A stretch of 64,000 nucleotides of DNA from Micromonospora echinaurantiaca (GTDB taxonomy: Bacteria > Actinomycetota > Actinomycetes > Mycobacteriales > Micromonosporaceae), in assembly GCF_900090235.1 (NCBI RefSeq), contig NZ_LT607750.1, forward strand, positions 1,376,501 to 1,440,500. The letters are read 5' to 3'. The position numbers and the translations under genes were made by a program. Shown piece after piece: positions 42,189 through 50,813 of this stretch (within the stretch, counting starts at the first letter, position 1; every line of letters starts with the position of its first letter). Below the pieces are notes generated by a model. That model made no database searches, had not been told where the DNA came from, and was given only the letters and a program-made list of their open reading frames with translations.

Positions 42189-44405
42189 ATGGCCGTGCCC
42201 CGCTCGCCGCTGTCGCGGCTGTTCACCGTGCTGCTCGCCGGCGTGCTCGCCGGTCTCGTCCTGGCGGTCGCCGCGCTGCCGGGCAACCTGCTGTTCGGGT
42301 TCGCCGCCAAGGCGGCGCTCGGGTCGTACGCCGCACTGCCGGAGGCGCTGCGCACCCCGGCCACGCCGCAGCGCTCCTACCTCTACGCCAACGACGGCAA
42401 GACGCTGATCACCACGTTCGACGATGTGAACCGTAGCGACGTCCCGCTGTCCGAGATCGCCCCGGTGATGCGGCAGGCGATCGTGGCGGCCGAGGACCGG
42501 CGGTTCTACTCGCACGGCGGGGCCGACCTGCGCGGGCTGTTCCGGGCGCTGGTGGCCAACGTCTCCGGCGGCGGCACCGAGCAGGGCGGCTCGACGCTGA
42601 CCATGCAGTACGTCCGGAACGTGCTCAAGACCGACCCCAGCCGCACCGCCGAGGAGCGCGCCGCGGCCACCGAGCAGACCGTCGGCCGCAAGCTCCAGGA
42701 GATCCGGTACGCGGGCGCGCTGGAGGAGCGGCTCGGCAAGGACGAGATCCTCAACCGCTACCTGAACATCGCGTACTTCGGATCCGGGGCGTACGGCGTC
42801 GCGGCGGCCAGCCAGCGCTACTTCGCCAAGTCCCCGGCCGACCTCACCCTCGCCGAGGCGGCCCTGCTCGCCGGCCTGGTGCAGTCGCCGGAGGCGTACA
42901 GCCCGATCGACGGGGACGCCGACGCCGCGCTGGAGCGCCGCGGTTACGTGCTGGACTCGATGGTCGAGACCGGGGCGATCACCGCCGAGCAGGCGGCGCA
43001 GGCCAAGGCGGAGAAGCTGACCCTGCGTCCGACCGCGCAGCCGAACGGCTGCACCGCCGTCGCCCAGGGGCACGACGACTGGGGCTTCTTCTGCGACTAC
43101 CTGCGGCAGTGGTGGCTGGCCCAGCCGGAGTTCGGCGCCACCGTCGAGGAGCGCGAGCAGGCCCTGCGCCGTGGCGGCTACACCGTGGTGACCTCGCTCG
43201 ACCCGCAGGTCCAGGCCACCGCACAGCGCGAGGCCACCAAGATCTACGGGTACGGCAACAAGCGGGCCGTGCCGATCGCCGCGGTCGAGCCGGGCACCGG
43301 CCGGGTGCTGGCGATGGCGGTCAACCGGCACTACAGCCTCGACGCCAACCCGGACGGGCAGGCCAACCACCCGAACACCGTCAACCCGCTGATCTCCGGC
43401 GGCGACAGCGTCGACGGCTACCAGGCCGGCTCGACCTTCAAGCTGTTCACCATGCTCGCCGCGCTGGAGGCCGGCAAGCCGCTGGCCACCGGCTTCGACG
43501 CGCCCAGCCGGCTGCCCACCCGGTACGCCGCCGAGGGCGAGGGCAGCTGCGACGGCCGGTGGTGCCCGGCCAACGCCAACCCGGAGTGGATGGACGGCTA
43601 CCGGATGATGTGGGACGGCTTCGGCCGTTCGGTGAACACCTACTTCGTGTGGCTGGCCGAGCAGGTCGGGCCGGAGAAGGTGGTGCAGATGGCGCAGCGG
43701 CTCGGCATCACCTTCCGGGCCGACTCCGACGCCGAGTTCGCCCGCGAGCACGCCGAGGACTGGGGCTCGTTCACCCTGGGTGTGGCCGCCACCACCCCGC
43801 TCGACCTGGCCAACGCGTACGCCACGGTTGCGGCGGAGGGGACCTGGTGCGCGCCGCTGCCGGTGGTCTCGGTGACCGCGCCGGACGGCGAGCGGGTGCC
43901 GGTCGGCGACCCCTCCTGCAAGCGGGTGCTCGACGCCGACGTGGCCCGGGCCGCCACCGACGCCGCCCGCTGCCCGGTCGGCCAGCAGTCCCCGTACGGG
44001 CAGTGCAACGGCGGTACGGCCACCGCGGTGAACCGGATCCTCGACGGCCGCCCGGTGGCCGGCAAGACCGGTAGCTCCGAGCGGAACGCCACCGAGACCT
44101 TCGTCGGGTTCACCCCGCAGGTCGCGGTCGCCGGCATCGCCGCCAACCCCGACGACCCGGCCGACTCGGTCGGCTCGGCGGTGCAGGCCCGGGTGATCGA
44201 GGCGGTCGCCCGGGTGATCGCCACCGCCGTCGACAGCAAGCCGGCGCAGGGGTTCGCCGCGCCCAGCCGGGAACTGGTCGGCGACCCGCGCCGCCCGGTC
44301 GAGCGGCCCCCGGTCGTCCGGACGCCGTCCGACGAGCGGCGCCCCGCCGCCGACGACGATGACCCGCTGGCCGACCTGCGCCGCTGGCTCGGCCGCCGAG
44401 GCTGA
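42189..44405 (+). CDS. Class A penicillin-binding protein (glycosyltransferase/transpeptidase)
   Basis: A 738-aa bifunctional peptidoglycan synthase. N-terminal membrane helix (about 10-35), GT51 domain with catalytic Glu102 (AEDRRFYSHGG) and GGSTLTMQYVRN, transpeptidase with Ser415 in GSTFKLF, SVN in GRSVNTYF and KTG in AGKTGSSE. Length is typical; the C-terminal 50 residues are a charged, Arg/Pro-rich cytoplasmic-type tail instead of a PASTA domain. ATG 42189 is preferred; TTG/GTG at 42159/42162 are in frame upstream. Polymerises lipid II and cross-links strands at the outer membrane face. Confidence 0.93.
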   Translation: MAVPRSPLSRLFTVLLAGVLAGLVLAVAALPGNLLFGFAAKAALGSYAALPEALRTPATPQRSYLYANDGKTLITTFDDVNRSDVPLSEIAPVMRQAIVAAEDRRFYSHGGADLRGLFRALVANVSGGGTEQGGSTLTMQYVRNVLKTDPSRTAEERAAATEQTVGRKLQEIRYAGALEERLGKDEILNRYLNIAYFGSGAYGVAAASQRYFAKSPADLTLAEAALLAGLVQSPEAYSPIDGDADAALERRGYVLDSMVETGAITAEQAAQAKAEKLTLRPTAQPNGCTAVAQGHDDWGFFCDYLRQWWLAQPEFGATVEEREQALRRGGYTVVTSLDPQVQATAQREATKIYGYGNKRAVPIAAVEPGTGRVLAMAVNRHYSLDANPDGQANHPNTVNPLISGGDSVDGYQAGSTFKLFTMLAALEAGKPLATGFDAPSRLPTRYAAEGEGSCDGRWCPANANPEWMDGYRMMWDGFGRSVNTYFVWLAEQVGPEKVVQMAQRLGITFRADSDAEFAREHAEDWGSFTLGVAATTPLDLANAYATVAAEGTWCAPLPVVSVTAPDGERVPVGDPSCKRVLDADVARAATDAARCPVGQQSPYGQCNGGTATAVNRILDGRPVAGKTGSSERNATETFVGFTPQVAVAGIAANPDDPADSVGSAVQARVIEAVARVIATAVDSKPAQGFAAPSRELVGDPRRPVERPPVVRTPSDERRPAADDDDPLADLRRWLGRRG

Positions 44406-44436
44406 CCCGCCCCCCCACCCGCCGCCGCCCGATGAC

Positions 44437-44498
44437 CGAGGCCACACTTTCGCCGAATGTGTGGCCTCGGCGCGCCGCAAGGCCACACATTCGGCGAA
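44437..44498. terminator. Compound palindrome with 18-bp stem, convergent terminator
   Basis: TTCGCCGAATGTGTGGCC (44449-44466) pairs perfectly with 44481-44498; the loop holds CGGCGCGCCG. A second hairpin (CGAGGCCACAC, 44437-44447 with 44459-44469) shares the central arm, so the two structures exclude each other. Between the convergent PBP and ThDP-enzyme genes. Confidence 0.75.
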
Positions 44499-44526
44499 CG
44501 TGCGTCGCCGGGCTCGGTCCCGGCGG

Positions 44527-46392
44527 TCAGCCGCGGCGCGGGCGGAAGGCGGCGACCGTGGCGGGCAGCCCGCGCCGGACGATCCCGGCCCAGTCGGTGT
44601 CGCCGCGCAGCATCGCCGCCGCCGTCCTGCGCGCCTGGTCGGCGGTGAAGTGCGGCGGCAGCATCAGCTCGGCCGGGTCCACCAGGGCGTTGATCACCAC
44701 CGGCCGGTCGGCGGAGAGGACCCGCTCCCAGACTCCCGGCACCTGGTCGGGGGAGTCGACCAGCTCACCGCCGAGCCCCAGCACCTCCGCCCAGCGGTGG
44801 TAGCCGATGTCGGGCAGTTGCTGGCTGTCCGGGAACATCGGCGTCCCCTCGCTGGAGCGCTGCTCCCAGCTGACGAAGGCCAGGTCCCGGTTGTTCAGCA
44901 CCAGCACCACGAACCGCGGGTCGGCCCAGCTGCGCCAGTACTTCGCCACGGTGATCAGCTCGTTGACCCCGTTCATCTGCATCGCGCCGTCGCCGATCAG
45001 GGCCACCAGCGGGCGGTCCGGGTGGGCGAACTTGGCCGACAGCGCGTACGGCATGGCGCCGCCCATGGAGAGCAGGGTGCCGGAGAGGCTGGCCAGCATC
45101 CCGGGGCGGACCTGGATGTGCCGGGCGTACCAGGCGGTGGTGGTGCCGCAGTCGACCGCGAGCATCACGTCGTCGGGCAGCCGGTCGCTGAGGGCGCTGA
45201 ACAGCAGTTGCGGGTTGACCGGGTCGGCGGACTGCCCGGCCAGGTCCCGCTGCGCCTGCCGCCAGGACGAGGTCGCCGCAGCGATCGTCTCCCGCCAGCG
45301 GGTCGGGGCCGGCCCGGGGCCGAGTTCCCGCAGCAGCGCCCGCAGGGTGGGGGCGGCGTTGCCGGTCAGGTTCACCTCGGTCGGGTAGCGCAGCCCCAGC
45401 TGGGTGCCGTCCCGGTCGATCTGCACCGCCCGGGCCTTGCCCGGCGGCGGATAGAACTCCGAGTACGGCATGTTGCTGCCCACGATCAGCAGCCGGTCGC
45501 AGTCGCGCATCATGTCCCAGCTCGGGCGGGTGCCGAGCAGACCGATCGCGCCGGTCACCCAGGGCTCCCGATGGTCGACCGCGGTGAACCCCAGCAGCGC
45601 GGTGGCCACTCCCGCGCCCAGCCGGTGGGCCACCTCCCGTACCTCGGTCTCGGCGCCGAGCGCGCCCTGCCCGACCAGCATGGCCACCCGCTCGCCGGCG
45701 CCGAGCACCTCGGCGGCGCGGCGTACCTCGGCCGCCGGCGGCACGGTCGGCCCGCTGCTCGGCACGCTGCTGGTGTGGTAGTAGCCGTGCGCGTAGGGCG
45801 GCTCCGGGACGGCCGGCTTGTCCTGCACGTCCAGCGGGAGGACCAGGGCGGTCACGGTACGGCGGGCCAGGGCCGTCCGGCAGGCCCGGTCGACCAGGTG
45901 GCGGACCTGCGCGGGATGGTCGAGCTGGGCCAGGAACGCCGCCGCGACGTCCTTGTAGAGGGCGAGCAGGTCGACCTCCTGGTAGTAGCCGCCGCCCTCG
46001 GCGGTGAGGGCGGTGTGGCCGACCAGGGCGACCACCGGCTGATGGTCCAGCTTGGCGTCGTAGAGGCCGTTGAGCGCGTGGATCGCCCCGGGCCCGCTGG
46101 TCACCAGGACGCAGCCCAGCGGCCCGCCGCCGTACTTGACGTGCGCGGACGCGGCGAACCCGGCGGTCTCCTCGTGCCGGACCTGGATGAACTGCGCCCG
46201 CTCGGCGGTGCGTTGCAGCGCCGAGGTCATGCCGTTGATGCCGTCGCCCGGATAACCGAAGTAGCGGCGTACGCCCCAGCAGGCCAGCCGTTGCACGAGG
46301 TGGTCGGCGACGGTGGCGTCCCGGGGCAGCGGCCACGGATCGGCCGCCACCCGCCCGTCGCCCCGCCACCCGTCACTGCGGTCTGCGCTCAC
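44527..46392 (-). CDS. ThDP-dependent pyruvate-oxidase-like enzyme
   Basis: A 621-aa enzyme of the acetolactate synthase/pyruvate oxidase superfamily. N-terminal pyrimidine-binding domain with ThDP Glu in RHEETAGFAASA (about 70), central DHS-like domain (190-330), C-terminal ThDP-pyrophosphate motif GDGAMQMNGVNELITV...NN (about 440-475). CGTTTAWYARHIQ is typical of the PoxB side of the family. It lacks a partner regulatory subunit gene nearby, so acetolactate synthase is unlikely; FAD-linked pyruvate oxidase or another alpha-keto acid decarboxylase is possible. GTG 46392 has a strong GGAGGGA; the in-frame ATG 46440 does not. Confidence 0.8.
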   Translation of the reverse strand: MSADRSDGWRGDGRVAADPWPLPRDATVADHLVQRLACWGVRRYFGYPGDGINGMTSALQRTAERAQFIQVRHEETAGFAASAHVKYGGGPLGCVLVTSGPGAIHALNGLYDAKLDHQPVVALVGHTALTAEGGGYYQEVDLLALYKDVAAAFLAQLDHPAQVRHLVDRACRTALARRTVTALVLPLDVQDKPAVPEPPYAHGYYHTSSVPSSGPTVPPAAEVRRAAEVLGAGERVAMLVGQGALGAETEVREVAHRLGAGVATALLGFTAVDHREPWVTGAIGLLGTRPSWDMMRDCDRLLIVGSNMPYSEFYPPPGKARAVQIDRDGTQLGLRYPTEVNLTGNAAPTLRALLRELGPGPAPTRWRETIAAATSSWRQAQRDLAGQSADPVNPQLLFSALSDRLPDDVMLAVDCGTTTAWYARHIQVRPGMLASLSGTLLSMGGAMPYALSAKFAHPDRPLVALIGDGAMQMNGVNELITVAKYWRSWADPRFVVLVLNNRDLAFVSWEQRSSEGTPMFPDSQQLPDIGYHRWAEVLGLGGELVDSPDQVPGVWERVLSADRPVVINALVDPAELMLPPHFTADQARRTAAAMLRGDTDWAGIVRRGLPATVAAFRPRRG

Positions 46393-46522
46393 CTGACTGG
46401 TCCCTCCGGTCGATCCGCTGCCGCGCCCGGCATTTCCCATCTTTACCGGACAGAACGACCCGCGTCGGATGTTCACCGGACGGGGCAGCGGCCCCGCCGG
46501 ACCGGTCCGGCAGAATCGGCGG

Positions 46523-47332
46523 GTGCCCGTCCACCAGATCACCGACCCCGACGACGACCGGATCGCCGACTACCGCGCGCTGACCGACGTCGAGCTGCGC
46601 ACCCGTTGGGAACCGCCGCACGGGCTGTTCATCGCCGAGGGCGAGCTGGTGCTGCGCCGGGCGCTGCGGGCCGGCTACCCGGCCCGGTCGTACCTGGTGG
46701 ACGCGAAGCGGGTGGACCAGCTCGCCGACCTCGACACCGGGGACGCCCCGGTCTACGCCGCCACCCCCGACGTGCTCCAGCGGGCCACCGGCTTCCACGT
46801 GCACCGCGGCGTGCTGGCGTCGTTCCGCCGCAAGCCGCTGCCGACGGCGACCGAGGTGCTGGCCACCGCGCGACGGGCGGTGATCCTCGAGGACGTCAAC
46901 AACCACACCAACCTGGGCGCCGTCTTCCGGGGCGCTGCCGCCCTCGGCATCGATGCCGTGCTGCTCTCCCCGACCTGCGCCGACCCGCTGTACCGGCGCA
47001 GCGTCCGGGTCAGCATGGGCGAGGTGTTCGCGGTGCCGTACGCCAAGTTCGAGCGCTGGCCCGCGGGCCTGGACCAGGCACGGGAAGCAGGTTTCACGGT
47101 GCTCGCCATGACGCCGGCTCCGGACGCCGTGCCGATCCAGCGGCTCACCGCGGCGCACCGCGAGCGGGCGGCGCTGCTCCTCGGAGCCGAGGGCCCGGGC
47201 CTCACCGCCGCGGCTCAGGCAGCCAGCGATGTGCGGGTGGTCATCCCGATGCGGCGCGGAGTGGACTCGTTGAACGTGGCGGCCGCGGCCGCCGTGGCGT
47301 TCTGGGAACTCGGGCGCGACGATCCCCTGTGA
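46523..47332 (+). CDS. SpoU/TrmH-family RNA 2'-O-methyltransferase
   Basis: A 269-aa methyltransferase for a 2'-OH in tRNA or rRNA. N-terminal substrate-binding domain (about 20-100, YRALTDVELRTRWEPPHGLFIAEG) and a knotted SPOUT domain with motif 1 NNHTNLGAVFRGAAALG, motif 2 LLLGAEGPGLT and motif 3 IPMRRGVDSLNVAAAAAVA. All three motifs are intact. GTG 46523 lies 35 bases into the wider ORF and is divergent from the ThDP-enzyme gene. Confidence 0.9.
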   Translation: MPVHQITDPDDDRIADYRALTDVELRTRWEPPHGLFIAEGELVLRRALRAGYPARSYLVDAKRVDQLADLDTGDAPVYAATPDVLQRATGFHVHRGVLASFRRKPLPTATEVLATARRAVILEDVNNHTNLGAVFRGAAALGIDAVLLSPTCADPLYRRSVRVSMGEVFAVPYAKFERWPAGLDQAREAGFTVLAMTPAPDAVPIQRLTAAHRERAALLLGAEGPGLTAAAQAASDVRVVIPMRRGVDSLNVAAAAAVAFWELGRDDPL

Positions 47333-47341
47333 GGCGGATCC

Positions 47342-47373
47342 GTGGTGGGGGCGGCGCTCGCCGCCCCCACCAC
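47342..47373. terminator. GC-rich hairpin between convergent genes
   Basis: GTGGTGGGGGCGGCG (47342-47356) pairs with 47359-47373 around a 2-4 base loop. No U-tract; serves the methyltransferase and serine-hydrolase genes. Confidence 0.7.
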
Positions 47374-47378
47374 CGCCG

Positions 47379-48656
47379 TCAGGCGTAGTACTTCGACCAG
47401 AAGTTGTGCGTGGGCCAGCTGGTCACGGCACGCGCGGCCTGCCACAACAGCGGGTCGATCTCGCCGTAGCCGAGCCCGGACTCGTCGTCGCGCTGGTTGA
47501 ACAGGGCCGCCCAGCTCATCCCGTCGTACGTGCGGACCAGCAGGCTGTAGTTGCCGGGCAGGCTGCCGGTGTGCCACGTGTTGCGTCCGGTGCCACCGGA
47601 GACCGGGCGCACCGCCCAGCCCAGGCCGTAGTACCAGCCGTTGCTGTTCACGCCGGTCGGCTGCGGCACCGCCCAGATCCGGCTGAGCGAGGTGCCGTTC
47701 AGCAGGGTGCTGCCGGCGTCGAAGGCGGAGGCCCAGCGCACCATGTCCACCGCCGAGGCGATCCAGCCGCCGTTCGCGTCGTGCAGCCGCATGCTGAACG
47801 TGCCGTACGGCGCGGCCACCGTCGCGCCCGAGTCGTCCAGCACGGTCGTCCCGGTGTACTGCGACTGGTAGCCGACCTCGCCACTGTGCCGGGCGATCGT
47901 CCACCCGTTCGCCATCCGGGTGATGCCCAGCGGGGCGAGCAGCGTCTGCTTGACGTACGTCTCGTACGGCATGCCGGTGATCGCCTCCACCACCCGGCCG
48001 GCGAGCAGATAGCCGTAGTTGCTGTACGACACGGTCGCGCCCGGGTCGTGCAGCAGCGGCTGGCCAGACATGAACCGGATGACGTCGGCGTGCCGCAGCT
48101 CCATCGGCACCCCGAGGGCCCGGGCGATGATCCGGTCCTTGAACAGCGGGTCGAAGTTGGTCGCGTCCCGGTCCCAACCTCCGGTGTGCTGCAACAGCCG
48201 CCAGAGGGTGACCTGCCCCAGCCGTGGGTCGACCGACTGCCCGGCCGGGGGCGTCAGGTCGACGAACTTCCCGACCGGGTCGCCGAGGCTGAGCCGGCCG
48301 TCCTGGGCGAGCCGGACGATCGCCGCCGCGGTCAGCGACTTCGACAGGCTGGCCACCCGGAACAGCGACGTCGGCTGGATCAGCTGCGGCGAGTTGTTGC
48401 CGTAGCCGCGGGCCAGCACCAGCCGCCCCCGGTACGTCACGGCGAGCTGCCCGGCGGAGATCCCCCGGGCCAGCATGTAGCTCTTCATGGTGTCGTCGAA
48501 GCTGCGCAGCGCGGCGACCGCGGTGCCGCTCGCGGACCAGGTCTGCGGTGCCGACGCGGCCGGCGCCGCGGCGAGCGCTCCCGCGCCGAGGGCCCCCGCG
48601 CCCGCCGCGCCGACCAGCTTGCCGAACGTCCTGCGGCTGACCGTCGTACCGTTCAT
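47379..48656 (-). CDS. Tat-exported serine beta-lactamase-like hydrolase
   Basis: A 425-aa secreted penicillin-binding-fold protein. Tat signal SRRTFGKLVGAAGAGALGAG with cleavage near APAASA. Active site: RVASLSKSLTAA (Ser-x-x-Lys), YSNYGYLLAG (Tyr-x-Asn), HTGSLPGNY (His-x-Gly in place of Lys-Thr-Gly). Class C beta-lactamase, D-Ala carboxypeptidase and esterase activities all share these. Acts outside the membrane on wall peptides or beta-lactams. Divergent from the PucR gene. Confidence 0.88.
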   Translation of the reverse strand: MNGTTVSRRTFGKLVGAAGAGALGAGALAAAPAASAPQTWSASGTAVAALRSFDDTMKSYMLARGISAGQLAVTYRGRLVLARGYGNNSPQLIQPTSLFRVASLSKSLTAAAIVRLAQDGRLSLGDPVGKFVDLTPPAGQSVDPRLGQVTLWRLLQHTGGWDRDATNFDPLFKDRIIARALGVPMELRHADVIRFMSGQPLLHDPGATVSYSNYGYLLAGRVVEAITGMPYETYVKQTLLAPLGITRMANGWTIARHSGEVGYQSQYTGTTVLDDSGATVAAPYGTFSMRLHDANGGWIASAVDMVRWASAFDAGSTLLNGTSLSRIWAVPQPTGVNSNGWYYGLGWAVRPVSGGTGRNTWHTGSLPGNYSLLVRTYDGMSWAALFNQRDDESGLGYGEIDPLLWQAARAVTSWPTHNFWSKYYA

Positions 48657-48670
48657 GCCCCACCTTCCGA

Positions 48671-48713
48671 TTGATCACGGAAACAGGCACGTTACCGGAG
48701 TTGATCAACCTCC
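48671..48713. promoter_or_regulatory. Two TTGATCA sites before the PucR gene
   Basis: TTGATCA at 48671-48677 and 48701-48707, 30 bases apart (about three helical turns); the second is flanked by CGGAG/CTCCG arms. In the 189-base divergent region; could be operator half-sites for the divergent pair. Weak evidence. Confidence 0.3.
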
Positions 48714-48845
48714 GTGGCCCCGCCGGATCGGTCGGGGCGGGCGGCCGGTGCGCCGGACGGGGGCGGAGGGCGGCGGCGCTCCGGGACGGAGTGTGACCCC
48801 GGGCGGCGGTCGAGAATCCAGGTCACGGACGGTAGCGTGTCGGCC

Positions 48846-50696
48846 GTGTTCCCTACCGTCCGTGAGGTCCTCGCCCTGGACCCGGTCCGCCGCGGCGCCC
48901 CGCGCCTGGTCGCCGGGGCCGCCGGGCTGGACCGCCCGGTGCGCTGGGTGCACGTGGCCGAGGTGCCGGACATCGCCACCCTGCTCGGTGGCGGCGAGCT
49001 GGTGCTGACCACCGGCATCGGGCTGCCCGCCGACGACGCCGGCCTGCGCGCCTTCATCGGCGACCTCGCCGACGTCGGCGTCTCCGGTCTGTTGGTCGAG
49101 CTGGGCCGCCGGTACGCCAGCGAGGTGCCCCGGGTGATGGCCGCCGCCGCCGAGCGTCGCGGCCTGCCCCTGGTCGAGCTGCGCCGGGACACCCCGTTCG
49201 TGCGGATCACCGAGGCGGTGCATGCGCTGATCGTCGACGCCCAGCTCACCGAGCTGCGCGCCACCGAGGAGATCCACCAGCGGTTCACCGACCTCTCCGT
49301 CGAGGGCGCCGGCGCGGCCGAGGTGATCCGGCAGGCGGCCGAGCTGTCCGGCTGCCCGGTGGTGCTGGAGAACCTCTCCCGCCAGGTGCTCGCCTACGAC
49401 CCGGCGGGGGAGAGCGCCGAGCTGCTGCTGGACGGCTGGGAGCAGCACTCCCGCCGGATCCGGCCGGCCGGGCGGACCGCGTACGACTCGGACAGCGGCT
49501 GGCTGGTCACCACGGTCGGCGCCCGCGGGCAGGACTGGGGCCGGCTGCTGCTGCGCTGGCCGGCCGCCGGCGAGCTGGCCCGGCCCGGCCGCACCGGGCC
49601 GGACCCCGAACCGGAGCCGGCCGGCGACGACGCCGCGCCCGCCCCGGCCGGCGATCCGCCAACCCGGCTGACCATCCTGGTCGAGCGGGCCGCGTCCACC
49701 CTCGCGCTGGTCCGGCTGATCCGCCGCGACGCCGAAGGGCTGGAGCGGCAGATCCACCGAACCCTGCTCACCGCCCTGCTCGACCACTCCCGACCGGTGG
49801 ACGAGGTGGCGCTGCGCTCCCGCGCGCTCGGTGTGGTGCTGGAACGCCGGCATCTGGTCGGCGTGGTGGTCCGGTACCGCACCGACGACCAGGCCGCCGA
49901 GCACCCCGGCGACCCCGGTGAACCGGGGGCGTTCGGCGAGCCCGCCCCGGACGCCGGCCCGGCCCGGCTGCGGGACCTCGCCGAGGCGGTCGGTCAGGCC
50001 GTGCAGGAGGCGAAACTGACCGCGCTGACCAGCGCGGTCGACGACCACGCGGTCGGCGCGCTGCTCGCCCTGCCGGACGCCGCCGCCGAGGAGCGGGCGC
50101 TGGCGGCGTTCGCCACCGCGCTGCGCCGGAGCCGCCCGGACGGCCGGCACCCGGACGGCGCCGCCCGGCCACTCGACGCCGCCGTGCCACGGCAGCCGGA
50201 CGGCGGATCCTCCCGGTCCGGCGGCCGGGGCGCGCCGGCCGGCTCCGCCGGGCTGATCGTCGCCGCCGGCTCGGGCGTGGGCAGCCTGCGCGAGGCGCGC
50301 CGCTCGCTCACCGAGGCCCGCCAGATCGCCGAGGCCGCCCGGCGCGACCGGCGGGACCTGCCCATCTTCCGGCTGCCGCACGTCGGTCTCGCCGGCCTGC
50401 TGCACCTGCTCCGGGACGAGCCGCGCCTGCAGACCTTCGTCGAGCGCGAGCTGGGTGCCCTGCTGGCGTACGACGCGCGGCACCCCCGGGAGCAGCTGCT
50501 CGGCACCCTGCGCGCGTACCTGGAGCAGGGCCGGAACAAGTCGGCGGCGGCCGCCGCGGCGCACCTGTCCCGGCCGGCGTTCTACGAGCGGCTGGCCCGG
50601 ATCGGCCGGATCCTCGACGTCGACCTCGACTCGGTCGACGCCTGCCTCTCCCTCCACGTAGCCCTGCTCGCCCTAGACGCCATCCGCACCCCCTGA
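48846..50696 (+). CDS. PucR-family transcriptional regulator
   Basis: A 616-aa regulator with an N-terminal PucR domain (about 1-125, FPTVREVLALDPVRRGAPRL and GGELVLTTGIG), a central GGDEF-like CdaR domain (about 200-420) and a C-terminal PucR helix-turn-helix (about 555-610, YLEQGRNKSAAAAAAHLSRP). A low-complexity Gly/Pro insert (about 440-475) separates the last parts. PucR proteins control purine, allantoin or pyrimidine breakdown, or gamma/beta-amino-acid catabolism. The aminotransferase-MmsA operon at 56465 is a typical PucR-linked set but is 5.8 kb away. Start GTG 48846 begins FPTVREV as in homologues. Confidence 0.88.
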   Translation: MFPTVREVLALDPVRRGAPRLVAGAAGLDRPVRWVHVAEVPDIATLLGGGELVLTTGIGLPADDAGLRAFIGDLADVGVSGLLVELGRRYASEVPRVMAAAAERRGLPLVELRRDTPFVRITEAVHALIVDAQLTELRATEEIHQRFTDLSVEGAGAAEVIRQAAELSGCPVVLENLSRQVLAYDPAGESAELLLDGWEQHSRRIRPAGRTAYDSDSGWLVTTVGARGQDWGRLLLRWPAAGELARPGRTGPDPEPEPAGDDAAPAPAGDPPTRLTILVERAASTLALVRLIRRDAEGLERQIHRTLLTALLDHSRPVDEVALRSRALGVVLERRHLVGVVVRYRTDDQAAEHPGDPGEPGAFGEPAPDAGPARLRDLAEAVGQAVQEAKLTALTSAVDDHAVGALLALPDAAAEERALAAFATALRRSRPDGRHPDGAARPLDAAVPRQPDGGSSRSGGRGAPAGSAGLIVAAGSGVGSLREARRSLTEARQIAEAARRDRRDLPIFRLPHVGLAGLLHLLRDEPRLQTFVERELGALLAYDARHPREQLLGTLRAYLEQGRNKSAAAAAAHLSRPAFYERLARIGRILDVDLDSVDACLSLHVALLALDAIRTP

Positions 50697-50736
50697 CGCC
50701 GCCCGCCCGCCGTCCCGCCCGCCGGACCGGCCCCGG

Positions 50737-50793
50737 TGATCATGAAGTTGTTGCACGCCGCCTCGGCGTGTCGCCGCAACAACTTCATGATCA
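50737..50793. terminator. 18-bp-stem palindrome with inner hairpin, convergent terminator
   Basis: Perfect arms TGATCATGAAGTTGTTGC (50737-50754) and complement (50776-50793). The 21-base loop has an inner ACGCC/GGCGT dyad (50755-50759 / 50765-50769). Between convergent PucR and murL genes; same plan and the same GATCA start as 15344. Confidence 0.8.
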
Positions 50794-50813
50794 ACGGGCT
50801 GGACCGAACCGAG

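Noticed and set aside
44527..46392. Acetolactate synthase large subunit
   Set aside because: No small-subunit gene nearby and wording closer to pyruvate oxidase; kept as a general ThDP enzyme.
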